Origin: Galaxea fascicularis
Taxonomy: Eukaryota > Cnidaria > Anthozoa > Scleractinia > Euphylliidae
Reading direction: 5' to 3'
Assembly: GCA_948470475.1 (NCBI GenBank)
Contig: OX419342.1
Coordinates: 20,372,039-20,436,038, forward strand
DNA: 64,000 nucleotides
The notes under the pieces are model-generated. The model saw nothing but the letters and a program-made list of their open reading frames with translations, searched no databases and was not told the DNA's origin. Every line of letters starts with the position of its first letter. The first letter of the stretch is position 1. Both the position numbers and the translations under genes were made by a program. This document shows positions 38,578-48,797 of this stretch, one piece after another.

Positions 38578-39929
38578 CACCCGTACGAAAATTTGTGGCC
38601 TTACTGAGCGAGAATCGCGCCCGATTCGGGCCAGAAAGCTACTTTTAAGGCGAGAACTGAGCGAGACAAAGCGAGACAAGGATTTTGCCTCGCTCGTGCG
38701 ACTGAACGAGACATTTGTCTGGTCTGTTTATCGCTGATAATGTAGCGTGAGTGAGCGAGCCAAAGTGCAAACCGAGTTTCTTCGTTTACCCCGCAGTACC
38801 GAGATATTTGTCACGGTCCATTATCGGTGAAACTGTGGCTGCACATAGCGCGAAATTAACAAATACCGATGATATCTCGTTAACAACTGCGTAAATTTTG
38901 ACCGTGACATTTGTCACGTCCTGTTATCGGCCATTACCGCTCAACGGCATGACAAGAGTGGGTCACCGTACCTGAGTTTACTCGGGCTTCGTACCGCAAT
39001 ATCAAATCGTATTTTACCAGTAAGCTTATTGAACACAATAAAAACAAACAAAAGAATCTAGTAGGTTATTTAACACAAGAGTTACGCTTAGATATTTACT
39101 ATTCAAGTTGCTTCGTTGAGTATAATCTTTATCCACTTGTGGCCCAATAGTGCATGTCGTTTGTCTCATCAGCTCATCTTCGAAGTCCTGTTTGCGTCTT
39201 CATGATTCTTCATTTTTTCGTCTTGGCATGTTTGAAATCGTACATGGTTCATTTGTTGTTATCTCGGGAGAACGAGCATGAACTTTGCTTACTTGACAGG
39301 ATTTCAAGCAATATAGTTCGTGGACTGCCCTGTTCGGAAAAACGATCAGCGCCATTGTATATGAGATGAGCAGAGCGTAATAGTCTATTTACGCAGAGCG
39401 ATTCACACAAAATTCCCGCACACAAAATCTTTTTGTGGTCTTTGGATAATATGATAAAGTGCTTTGTTGTTCACGAATAAACTGATGTACAGACACGTTC
39501 CAAAACGGAACATCTAGGAGACGGAGAGAAAACCAATTTTCGCGGCCTGGGTGCAGAAAGGCCCAGTAACACTGTTCATTCGATACAATCATAATAAGTA
39601 AAGGTCAGTTGAAACAGCTCAGAGAGGGCCTGTCACGTCTCTAATCATAACCTCTCAAAAAATGCAAATCAGAAGGTCGACTCTCTGATTGGCTGTCATC
39701 GTATTGCATTGGTGTATTCCGTCGTCCGGCAGCTAGATCGGAGTGAGTATTAGGTTGGCCTTAGGTTCAGTTTTGTTCAACATTTTCACTGCGTTCACTT
39801 TTGAGCTGAGAATATGGCTGAAAATTTATACGCCTGTATATATTTTCCAAGCGATTAAACCGTAAGCGTGATACTGAAGTCTCGTATCTTGAGAGGTGAA
39901 TTCAAAGAACTTGGAGAAGTGGAAGTCAA

Positions 39930-39992
39930 ATGGCGCGTCCAGGGGAAACAACAAACATATCTCGGGATTATCCTCCGTGTTTTGTCCAAAAC
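39930..39992 (+). other. Exon-like frame with strong donor inside the 3.48-kb element
   Basis: ATG at 39930 opens 21 codons (MARPGETTNISRDYPPCFVQ then N) ending exactly at GTGAGTAT, a near-consensus donor. A candidate acceptor (GAGTACAG at 40480-40487) precedes a Cys-rich frame, but phases do not agree. It could be a captured host exon or chance. Confidence 0.25.
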
Positions 39993-40774
39993 GTGAGTAT
40001 AACAATTAAATATATATTCGTAATGATAGGAATTAAAAAGCTTTGATCGGCCAGGGAAATATTTGATTTTGGCTAACCTTAAATGTAACCGTTTTTGGCG
40101 CGCATTTCAGTTAAATAGTCTAGTTCCCCCAAAAGGCCTGCATAGATGCGAGCTTTTCGTTTAGGACACCACCCAACGAGGAAAAAACAGTATTTGTTCA
40201 CTTCACTACTTTTCAAAAAAACTTCTCTTGTTTTAGACTTTTATGTAGTCAGTTGCAAACAATGTATGATCGATTAATTGGAGGTAGAATTAAGAAAAAC
40301 TAGGAGTAAACACTTCCCTTTCTGCAAAACATCAGTCTGTGCACACGATGCCATTGGCAATGCCTCACGCTTTGTGCGACTCTATTTTTTAGTTTCCATA
40401 TAATGCATAAATACATTTTTATGTTTTCACAATTAAATTCTCGAGCGCTCATTGGTTCTTGGCCGTCGTCGCCGAGTACAGGTCAAGAGGAGATGGCACT
40501 ATGTGCTGTTGTCGATATCATTCAGGTTGTTTGGATGGTTATTATGCAAGATTTCTGCCGAATATTACCTTTCTTGAAAAAGTCACATGGAACATAGAAA
40601 TCTAATCTGCTCCATGACCTTAGTGTCAACCTTGTACAGTGCACTTTTTAAATAATAGGAGATAATAAAACCGGCTGCTTGGGTTTAAAAAATTGATCGG
40701 AATTGCTGACTTTTTTATTTGCGTATTCGTTAAAAAAAGAATTTTTACATGTCAAGATTGTAGACCAGAGTGGG

Positions 40775-40880
40775 GCCCGGAGCCCTAAAGTAGATGATGT
40801 GGAGCCCTAGAGCCCTTAAATTTTCGTCTTGGAGCCCTGGAGCTCTGTATTTTTTAGGCAAGAGCCCTGGAGCACTAAAT
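40775..40880 (+). repeat. Degenerate GAGCCCTGGAGC tandem repeat
   Basis: Several imperfect direct copies of a GGAGCCCTAGAGCCCTT-like word, interrupted by T-rich spacers. It lies inside the 3.48-kb inverted-repeat element. Confidence 0.6.
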
Positions 40881-42061
40881 CTATTTGGGACCCTGCTGAA
40901 TAGTGAAATAAACTTAACAACAGTTTCAGATGAGCCGATGTAGCCATAAACATCTTAAATTTAAACTCTCTTCAACAACTGTTGAGCATATATGTTGCTT
41001 TCCGCTTACAAATTATCATTCTGCTTATCAATATATAGGGAGAGGTTTGCCTTCTGAAAGGACACAATGTATTTGTCCCTGGTAACAAACTCTTGTTTCT
41101 CTTTACTGGAAAGCAAACCGGGAAAAGTTTAAATCGTTAAAATGGCTTTAGAACGACTTTAGAACGACTCAGCTGCCACAAAGACTTCAAAATAACACAA
41201 GCGCAGACTAAGGTAAGCTTCTTTTATTTAAATCCTTGACTACAAGTTGAATTTAGAGCAATTTTTGAACCATTTTCATACATTCTCTTAAATGGCGCAA
41301 TACTGTCACGTATGTAAATCACAAACAACGTCTGGGCTGCCTGTGCAATCACTAGTTTGTGTAATTTCTTTTTAATTCTTTCAGACTACAATTGTATTCT
41401 TTGATAGTGTTGCTCGTGAAGTTTATTAATCGTTTTTGTGTAAGTTAAACCGGGCGATAACAGGATGCATATATTTCGTGTGCAAGTAAGATATTGCGCG
41501 TGCAATGGTTCAAAGATGGGCGCATATATTTTGTCTGGAGGTATTGAAACGTCTCCCAAGGCAAGACAATGGAAACTGTATGTATATCAGATTAGCTTTG
41601 TTGCTTGCATATGTTTCTGGTATGATCTCAGTTACTCATATAATACAAATACCTCGATGACAATATTAAACAAGACTAATTGGTTAAGCTTATGTGATTC
41701 TGGTTTTTGGCGTTGTAAATGTAATAAATGTAAATTTAATACTAGAAAGGTCACGGCCATTAACTTGTCGTTCCATTCCCGTCTATTTATGCCTCATATC
41801 AAATCGTCCCATTCTGAAGTCGCGCTCTGTCTCGTGCATTAGCGTGTTCTTTTTATGGCTTGAATCTGGCCCGTTTATCGCTCAGAATTTCGTTCAAAAT
41901 GTCCGGGCCATACAAGTGTCTCGCTCCTTTCTCGTTCATTTATCGTCCAATTTTTATCGCTCTTGTCAGGCTGATTATCGTCACGCTCTGTCTCGTTCAT
42001 CAGCGAGACTTTTTATGGCTTGAATCTCGCCCGTGTCTCGCTCAGAATTTTCGTACGGGTG

Positions 42062-42464
42062 CAACTATATAATTTTTGGGAAAACATAACATTTTGTATA
42101 GATATCAGTTTGGTTTTAGGAAAGGCCACAGTCAACTGAGCAAGCCATTTTTGAGATCACTGACACCCTCAAGCAGGCAATGGATAGAAAGCTGGTTACC
42201 TATGATGTTTTCTTAGATTTTTCGAAGGCATTCAATACTGTGAACCATAAGATTCTCTTGTCAAAACTCTACCATTATGGCATACTGTACAATTGGAATA
42301 CCCCTTAGCTGGTTTGAAAACTATCTTCACAATCGCACTCAGTTTGTTAAGATTGGTTCTAGCCAATCTAGTGCTGAAACCATTACTTGTGAAATACCAC
42401 AGGGATCAACTTTGGGTCCTTTACTATTTTTACTTTTATTATATCAATGATTTACCTAACTGTT
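42062..42464 (+). pseudogene. LINE ORF2, segment 2 (RT core)
   Basis: Resumes the frame broken at 38577: QLYNF, then YQFGFRKGHS, EQAIFEITDTLKQAMDRKLV, YDVFLDFSKAFNTVNHKILL and SKLYHYGI (RT motif A region). It continues with fragments matching WFENYLHNRTQFVKIGSSQS and GSTLGPLLF, ending in INDLPNC at 42463. Several single-base shifts are present. The segment ends where the Helentron-like element starts; the catalytic FADDT motif is on the other side at 47430. Confidence 0.85.
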
Positions 42465-42475
42465 AAAAAAAATAG

Positions 42476-42490
42476 GTACGCAATGCGTAC
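42476..42490 (-). other. Terminal hairpin of the Helentron-like element
   Basis: A perfect dyad GTACGCA.TGCGTAC followed, on the minus strand, by CTATTTTTTTTAA up to the LINE junction. A hairpin a dozen bases from the 3' end is the expected termination signal of Helitron-type elements. Confidence 0.55.
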
Positions 42491-42784
42491 ATGTGTCTGC
42501 TATTTTGAATTTATTGTTGGATATGTTGTTTTGTCCTGCAGTGTACAAAATGTTTACTTTGTTGGTTTTGTATGATGTCATGTTTGTTTTGTAACGTTAA
42601 AAATCAAAGAGACTGTCGGAAAAAAAATTTTAAAAGCCTCAAAGATAAGGTAAGCGGTTGGTAACGAATAACATAGCTTCGCATCTCATCGTGTGATACT
42701 CAAACATTGGAGTGCTGAGACTGTGCAGAACGGAGTGGAAATGATCTTTAATGCTTTCAAATGCAAACGGTAATACAACATTTT

Positions 42785-43350
42785 CATAGTTCATTAACAC
42801 AAGAGTTTGTTTGGCAAAAGGTAATTTGAAACTTTGGCAGTCATCAAACCTACCATAATACTAGAGTACCTTTTTATGGTTGATCAGCAAAACAGGTTAC
42901 ATGTTTTACAGGCAGTTTGTATTGTCTTGTAAAAGGTAATTCGAAATTTTGGCAGTAACAACAACAATAATATGATCAGAGTAACTTTCAATGGTTTATT
43001 AACACAAGAATTTGTGTGGTTCACAGACAGTTTCCATCGTCCTGAGAAAGGTAATTCAAAAGTTTGCAAGTAACAAAAACAATGATATTACTTTTAATAC
43101 TATGTTACCTTATTATGGTTCATTAATACAACAGTTTACATGCTTGACAGTGTCTATTGTCTCGTAAAAGGTAAGTCAAACTTTTGGCAGAAACAGAAAC
43201 GATATTAGTACACTACATTTTTGTGTTTTCAGAGGACAGTAAGGTTAAGATGCTTGAAAGAGTGTTCATTGTTGTTTTTTTTTTTTTTTCAATATTTAGC
43301 ATTATCTTTGTCTTGTTGTTATAGGTAATGCAAACTTCTGGGAGGGACAA
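42785..43350. repeat. ~116-bp tandem repeats downstream of the RPA-like gene
   Basis: Four to five diverged copies of a unit containing TTCATTAACACAAGAGTTT, GACAGTTTCTATTGTCTCG and AAAAGGTAATTCAAA. The AAGGTAAT word recurs near 42819, 42935, 43050, 43170 and 43323. The array lies in the 3' part of the Helentron-like element, where such elements often carry minisatellites. Confidence 0.7.
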
Positions 43351-44247
43351 AAACTTATGATCTACCTCATCTTGAGTGATTGACTCAAATTTAGCATTTG
43401 GAAGTCCAAGAACTTGCTTCAGTGCATCATCAAATAATGTTAGGTTTACTGTTCCTTTCTTATGTTGAAACAAAGCTTGAAGGTACCAATGCTTTTTACA
43501 AGAGGCTTGTCTTTGTTTTAGGCCACAGGCTGTACATTCTACGATTTTTGTTTCAAGTGAGGATATCAATTCTTTTTAATACAATTACAGCAAGACATAA
43601 AGTGGTTGGTGTTGTTTATCACCAAAATTTTAGCTTGAATAGAAGTTGATGTTAATGTTGCTGCTAGCACGTTAGTAAGGCAAAGCGGTTCATCAAAGGG
43701 AACTGTTTCAACAATGACACAGCCAGTTTTTGCTGTGTTAACGTAAATGTTGTTATAGTTATCTTTCCTAACTCTGAAGTTAGTGAAATGATAGGTGTTG
43801 CCTTCCATCAATTGTGAGGTGAAGTCTTCCCATAAAGTAAGTCTGGCAGATCCCTGAGGGTCAAGGAGATCAGCTTCTGATTTGTTTAATACACGTGATG
43901 TGGAAGTAGTGAATTTGGTGACAGCTGTGAGGTTTATTAGCTTTGCCTTTATGCTTATCAGTTGACCATCAAACACTGAATTAAGTAATGACAGGTTCAG
44001 CGTTTGCGGCAAAGTTTTCCTTTCAAAATCCACTTTATCTACTTGGGATAGTTGTACATCTCGTCCCATGCACACACTGGTTGAGCTTTTATCCAAGCGG
44101 AATTTGCTTATCTTAACTGGACTCTGGCATTTACTGTGTTTGTTGAATTCATCTATCCGTGGAGGAGAGAAGCAAACACCGCGTTTTCACTTCATATTCA
44201 CCAGTTTGAATTTGCATATCAAAGTACTTCCTTTTGTTGCTTGTCAT
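43213..44247 (-). pseudogene. RPA-like ssDNA-binding protein of the Helentron-like element
   Basis: Starts MTSNKRKYFDMQIQTGEYEV at 44247. A shift near 44160 leads into FNKHSKCQSPVKISKFRLD and the OB-fold body FDGQLISIKAKLINLTAV, QGSARLTLWEDFTSQLMEG and YHFTNFRVRKDN (44096-43720). A second shift near 43567 leads into a zinc-ribbon-like ECTACGLKQRQASCKKHW and GTVNLTLFDDALKQVL (43569-43400). The order, OB fold then a Cys-containing OB fold, follows RPA70 DNA-binding domains B and C, as in RPA-like proteins carried by animal Helitrons. It would bind the single-stranded transposition intermediate. Two frameshifts make it non-functional as read. Confidence 0.75.
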
Positions 44248-45249
44248 AATAGGTGACACATTGTGCAAATAGCCTGTGATAGAATTTTCACATTCTGTTT
44301 TTTCTTCTTTCATTGTTGACTACACAGGAATAGCTGAGAAAACAAAAGAGAAATGAAATCAAACATTGTTGTAACAACTTCTCCCGCATGCCCAAAATAA
44401 AAGTTACTTACATGTACCTATGACTTAACATGTGTTTCAAATTTATACAGTGATCATGGAAAAAATGCAAATCTATTTCCAGGACATTTTCTCAGCCCTT
44501 CTGGCCTTAAATTAGAATGGGGGTACAAAAAAGTTTGGGTCTTGAGGCCTTCAGTTTTGCACTGATAAGGTCTGGGCAGCCCCTACCCCTGCCCCATCCC
44601 TTTTATTAGATCTGCGATTGGAACCATAGGCATTTATTTCATATGCTAAAAATATTTTTTTTAGCAGTATATTAAAACAATAATATTACAGTGGACCAGG
44701 GTTTTCGGTAACATTTTAAACTACCGGATTCATAGCTTAAACAAGCGGACGTCAGATTCAAAGAAATAATTATTTCGTGTGAGCCATCTGACGTTACTAC
44801 CGGACTTTTCATGTCAAACAAGCGGATGTTACGTCCGGCATCCGGCCTCAAACGAAACCTCCGGTGGACCCTCAATATAATGAAGGGCCAAGGGACTGCA
44901 TTATGTGTTCAATATAACAAGTTTTCATTAAATCAGTGGTGTTCCCCATACATTTTACTATGACTGAAGGTAAAGAATGATGTTTGTTATACAAAGGAGT
45001 TTGTTCCATAGAGGTTCCTCATATTGGCATTGTACTTTATTGTATGAAAAAAAGTAAAAAACATGTTCAACAATTATTTGGTGTTGATAAAAACAAGGAA
45101 ATATGTGTAGTATTGTCCAGTTATTGTTTATAATAATACATTGTAATATTGTAGAGTGTTCTTTGGCATTTTGATCACATTTATTTTAGAACAATAAATT
45201 AGTATGCAGTTTTTGTTTAAATCAATGCACATATTGCTTTGCGATCAGA

Positions 45250-45905
45250 AAAATATGTTTCCAAAATGTGTACAGTGAGTTCTGGTTCAGGCAAATTAGT
45301 ATAGATATGGTCAATAGTGGTCCTGTTATCAGTAGTATAGCATGATACCAACTGTCAGTAATTATTGTCTGTAATAAACAAGTTATGAAGGTGAGTTTTG
45401 TCTTTTTGGTTTAACCAATTGACATTGAAGTCACCAATAAAAATACTGAACTCAGAACAATACAGATTCAAAATTTGCATAAGTGCTGTGCACATTTGAG
45501 TTACTGGTACTTTCGGTGAGCGGTAAACACTTATAATTATAAGATGACTTTTATTATAGTTATCTCAATGCCATAACTGTTTTTGCAAAGTGGATACCCA
45601 GGAGCAAAGGGATTTTTACTGTATACTGCTGTGCCTCCATAGGGCCTTGTATTGATACCTGTGGAGTGATTGTCATTTCTAAATAAAGTATGTCCTGTTA
45701 TGGCATAGTCAGCATCTTAGTCCCAATGATTCAATCTTGTTTCTGAGAAAATACTGACAGCAGTACTTGTATAGTTTATGTCTTTGCGTATATCTTCAAT
45801 ATGTCTATGCAATGATCTTGTATTAAGGTAGCACACTTTTAAAGCAGTCTTGTCTGTATTATAGATAGGAGTAATAGAAAGCTTGAGATGCCCTTGTGTT
45901 CATAC
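45250..45905 (-). pseudogene. Apurinic-type (EEP) endonuclease domain of the Helentron-like element
   Basis: Minus-strand translation shows the ordered motifs of the endonuclease/exonuclease/phosphatase fold: LKVCYLNTRSL (motif with Asn), VSIFSETRL (catalytic Glu), GGTAVYSK, VIIISVYRSP, FIGDFNVNW (GDFN), TTIDHIYTN, and ETYFSDRKA where the usual SDH histidine is Arg. A stop follows SETRLNHWD and a shift lies near 45545. Helentrons fuse such a domain behind the helicase, which is exactly its position here. Decay of the SDH motif and the stop indicate loss of function. Confidence 0.75.
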
Positions 45906-45984
45906 ATTGTAAATGTTGCATTTCAGCTTTTACTTGAGAATTGACAGCTATTTTGCTTTCGCAAAGGTCAGTGATATATAATCC

Positions 45985-46255
45985 TTCAATGGTGGTTACT
46001 CTACTCAATCCTACACAATGTATGTGAGGTATTGTTCTTCTGGCCCTGGTTGTTCAAAGGCTGGATAGCACTATCCACTGGATAAATATCTATCCAGCGG
46101 ATAGTGGAATTAGCTTTCCCATTACTTATCCGCTGGATAGTGATTTATCCGGTGGATAGCGCTATCCAACGTTTGAACAACCGGGGCCTGGTGTTAAAGT
46201 TAACAACTATTTTAGTCTCAGTATCACCTTGTGGTCTGTGTATGGTTTTAGCAGC
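45985..46255 (-). pseudogene. C-terminal remnant of PIF1-like helicase, split by a MITE
   Basis: On the minus strand AAKTIHRPQGDTETKIVVNF then NTR (46253-46191) is followed, after a 145-bp MITE, by RRTIPHIHCVGLSRVTTIEG and LYITDLCESKIAVN (46039-45970). TIHRxQGDT and the VGLSRVT...GLYI blocks are the last conserved motifs of PIF1-type helicases of Helitrons. The rest of the helicase and the Rep domain are missing from the window, so the element is internally deleted or rearranged. Confidence 0.75.
46043..46187. repeat. 145-bp palindromic MITE with CTG target duplication
   Basis: The ends GCCCTGGTTGTTCAAAGG and, in reverse complement, GCCCCGGTTGTTCAAACG frame a body made of GGATAGCGCTATCC-type dyads. 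Flanking CTG occurs on both sides (46040-46042 and 46188-46190). Removing element plus one CTG restores the helicase reading frame exactly, which fixes the borders. Confidence 0.8.
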
Positions 46256-46259
46256 TGCA

Positions 46260-47385
46260 GGTCTTAGGGGAAACACCATATAACAGCTTGCATATAACTT
46301 TTCTCTTTTTCATGGATCTTATAATCTTTTGCGGTAATCTAGACGGTTCTCGGTCTCTACGTCGTTTCACTTGTTCAACTATTTTGGAATGGCCACGAAA
46401 TTCTTTCGTACAAGATGGCGGCAAGGCCACAACAATGTTCATCATTGCACGGAAAGTTTTGCTTAAACTTTTCCTCAGGTAATAGTTATAGACAAAACTA
46501 CTAGTTCTGATATCAAGGCTAGGTTCGGTAAAAAATATCTTTAGATAATATATATTGAGAAGATTACTAGTTCTTAAACAAATTCGTGCGTATAAACTGT
46601 CCACAGCTTTCGCAGACGTTCGGGCAATGATAGATGTTTTCACCACAGAAGCGGCAGAGCTTATGACAAAATCTCCCAAATAGGACTTGTTTATTCCCTC
46701 AGCGGGCTTTGTAATCCCCCAAAAGGGGCTTAATAATCGCCCGAAGGCGCTCAATAATCCCCAAAGGGGGCTCAATAATTCCCTTGAAGGACTTTTGTTT
46801 CCCTATATGCGGCTGATAAACTTGTGTCTTCGCAAGCACAGGAGTAACTCTATGGCATCGATCGACAACTTGAAAGCATCTGTGAAAGTCATTTATTCGG
46901 CCAGATTGACCCGTACTTCGAAAGCTGTGACATATTGAGACAACACCTTTTGAGAAATTCATGACAAACTTAAGAAAATGAAAAAACCTCACTCACCTAC
47001 CTCGCTTTCCAACGTCACGGTACATGTAAAGGCCACGGAGACAAAACGCAAATGTCCTTCGTTCGTGAAGCGTGCGTTGCCTGCTTCCCCACGTGATCGT
47101 TGACGTAATTGCCGACTAATTTCCTCGAATTCTATTGGTTCCGAATGTTGTTTTAAATTCGTAATTTTCTCGCAACCAATGGTAAGGGTTACGATAATTC
47201 ATGACTGAGTGACGACATACATCGTAGTTCACGACAGATTCACGACAAATGGTTACGCTTTACCTGTCCCTCATGTAGTTCGTCACAAAATGGACCTCCA
47301 ATGAAAACCTCACTCAAACCTCTATAAATTTTTTTCACATTTGTACTATATGATGTAGTGATCAAAATTTCTACAGCTCTGCATA
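46260..47385. other. Unassigned block at the 5' side of the Helentron-like element
   Basis: Not recognisably Helentron-coding. Minus-strand frames of 175 and 97 codons overlap a 21-bp repeat. On the plus strand, ATG at 46413 in AAGATGGCGGCAAGG opens 22 codons ending in TCAG followed by GTAATAG, the look of a host first exon. The part from 47000 to 47290 is CpG-richer and promoter-like. The block may be captured host DNA or the element's own leader. Confidence 0.3.
46700..46795. repeat. 21-bp tandem repeat (AATAATCCCC type)
   Basis: About four imperfect copies of a 21-bp unit such as GGGGCTTAATAATCGCCCGAA and GGCGCTCAATAATCCCCAAAG. Because the period is a multiple of three, a minus-strand frame (46992-46699) would encode heptads such as GIIEPPL, GIIERLR and AIIKPLL. 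Confidence 0.7.
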
Positions 47386-47418
47386 GTGTCTGCATTTGCA
47401 TATGCAAATAGCAGACAC
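47386..47418. other. Near-perfect palindrome at the 5' border of the Helentron-like element
   Basis: GTGTCTGC and AGCAGACAC enclose ATTTGCATATGCAAAT; the whole is a palindrome with a single-base indel. It ends at the LINE junction. Its outer arm supplies the right subterminal inverted repeat. Confidence 0.65.
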
Positions 47419-48430
47419 AAAAACTATCCTTTCGTATATTTGCTGATGATACAAATATTTTTTTTTACAAGTGATAACCTTCTCCATCTTGAATCCACCA
47501 TGAATGAAGAATTGAATTCTGTCTTCACGTATTGCAATATCAACAAACTATCTATAAATTTTACTAAGACTTGTAACCTATATGGTAATTTCATCTGCAA
47601 GATTAAAATCATATGTTCATATTCCTAACATTGCCCATAAAGCTCAAATTAAGTATTTAGGTATCTACATTGATTAAAATTTACACTGGGGACCGCAGAT
47701 TCAACACACTAACAATAAATTAACAAAAAATATAGTTAGTAATTATTCATAAATTAAGATATTATATTATTCTTTCATCTATCCATACCTGTCCTATGCA
47801 ACCATAACTTGGGGTAGTGCAAGTAAAACTAGTTTACATAGAATCTTAACTATAAGTGGAATAAATGTGTGTGTAGCATGTTCTCTGCCTCTAGCAGAGA
47901 TAATGCTACACCATATTACAATCTTCTAGGAATTCTTAAATTTGAAAATGTGCACAAGTTTAAACTACAATACCAATACCAGATTTGCCTCTAAATTAAA
48001 TTTTCATAGGCCAAAAGCAAATAGTAACTATGGGACCTCTACTTTCACTTTTGTTTCATCTAAACTTTGGGAAACTATTCCTGACCAACAAATATAAAAA
48101 GACTGTCATACACTTCCTTCTTCAAACAATATAAACTATACCTTTTAAATACTCAAGCTTCTGTATAATCTGTATATAGCTTATCTATGTAATTTTTTTA
48201 TTCTTTTTTTATCTCTATAGTAACTGACTGATATGTCGTGTCAATTGTTTGTACGTGTCAGTGACCAACACGAAAGCCTATGCTACTTTGGTCACTGAGC
48301 ACATTTTATTTTGGCTACATATTGTTATATTTCTTTTCTATTTAATTGATGTAATTTTTGTAAATACTGTTAATATCATAATTTTTGTAAATAGTGCATA
48401 AAAATAAAAAATCTGAAAACCTGAAAAATC
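47419..48430 (+). pseudogene. LINE ORF2, segment 3 (catalytic motif, C-terminus and tail)
   Basis: Continues the reverse transcriptase interrupted at 42464: LSFRIFADDTNIFFTSDNL (catalytic motif C), ESTMNEELNSVF and NINKLSINFTKT. With shifts it goes on to KAQIKYLGIYID, YPYLSYATITWGSAS, CSMFSASSRDNATPYYNLLG and ILKFENVHKFKLQ. The carboxyl end (LYLLNTQASV, stop near 48167) is followed by a T-rich 3' region ending in AATAAAAAATCTGAAAACCTGAAA near 48425. Many stops show decay. Confidence 0.85.
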
Positions 48431-48797
48431 GCCCACAAAATTGTTATGGCTAGCTCTCCCTGCTAAAATTTCATTGGAATTCATCTTGTTGATTCTGTAG
48501 GAGCATTTTTTGCACGACAACAGACAGAAGGCCCATACCAAAAACGGTACTTTTAAATGAAGAGTTGTACTCCAACCTAAGGCCAGTCTTGTTCAAGTAA
48601 TTATCCAAATCCTTGGAAATTGGATAGTCCATTTCACTGAGCTTTAAACAAAAATAAAATAAGTCTAAGTCTTCTAAGTCTTACTTCACTGATAGTGATG
48701 TGAATAAATGGTAGCCACACAGCTACTTCAGTGGATTTGTAAAATAGAAAATGATGGAAGTAATCAGGGCATCTGCGTGCATATAAAGTCTGCTTAC
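48431..48797. other. Short gene-free spacer
   Basis: No gene, RNA or clear repeat is visible between the LINE tail and the first SINE. Confidence 0.4.

Larger units (their letters stand above)
38578..42061. mobile_element. 3.48-kb inverted-repeat DNA element splitting the LINE
   Basis: Both ends are exactly CACCCGTACGAAAATT (16 bp) in inverted orientation. Subterminal regions carry many GCGAGAC/CTCGTTC-type words; near the right end a ~75-bp block is repeated directly (about 41820-41893 and 41983-42056). Removing 38578-42061 joins the LINE codons for LVYN directly to QLYNF, so the insertion left no obvious target duplication (at most CA, which is ambiguous with the terminus). No transposase could be recognised. 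A degenerate GAGCCCTGGAGC repeat lies at 40775-40880. The superfamily is unknown. Confidence 0.8.
42465..47418 (-). mobile_element. Helentron-like rolling-circle element (~4.95 kb), decayed
   Basis: Inserted after the T-T of the LINE codons for PNC-S. In minus orientation it holds the end of a PIF1-like helicase, an apurinic-type endonuclease and an RPA-like protein, the gene set reported for Helentrons. The downstream end has a hairpin (GTACGCATTGCGTAC) ending 11 bases before the junction. Subterminal inverted repeats of 14 bp match exactly (TGTGTCTGCTATTT at 42492-42505 and its complement at 47406-47419). Most of Rep and helicase is absent. The 46.26-47.38 kb part is unlike the rest and may be captured DNA or the promoter. 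Confidence 0.7.

Noticed and set aside
41465..42023. Frames of 109-125 codons near the right end of the 3.48-kb element
   Set aside because: They overlap each other in different phases across the duplicated subterminal repeats and show no domain.
44691..44880. MITE suggested by CAGTGGACC at one end and GGTGGACC at the other
   Set aside because: The two ends do not align as inverted repeats beyond a few bases; only an internal TCTGACGTCCG dyad is real.
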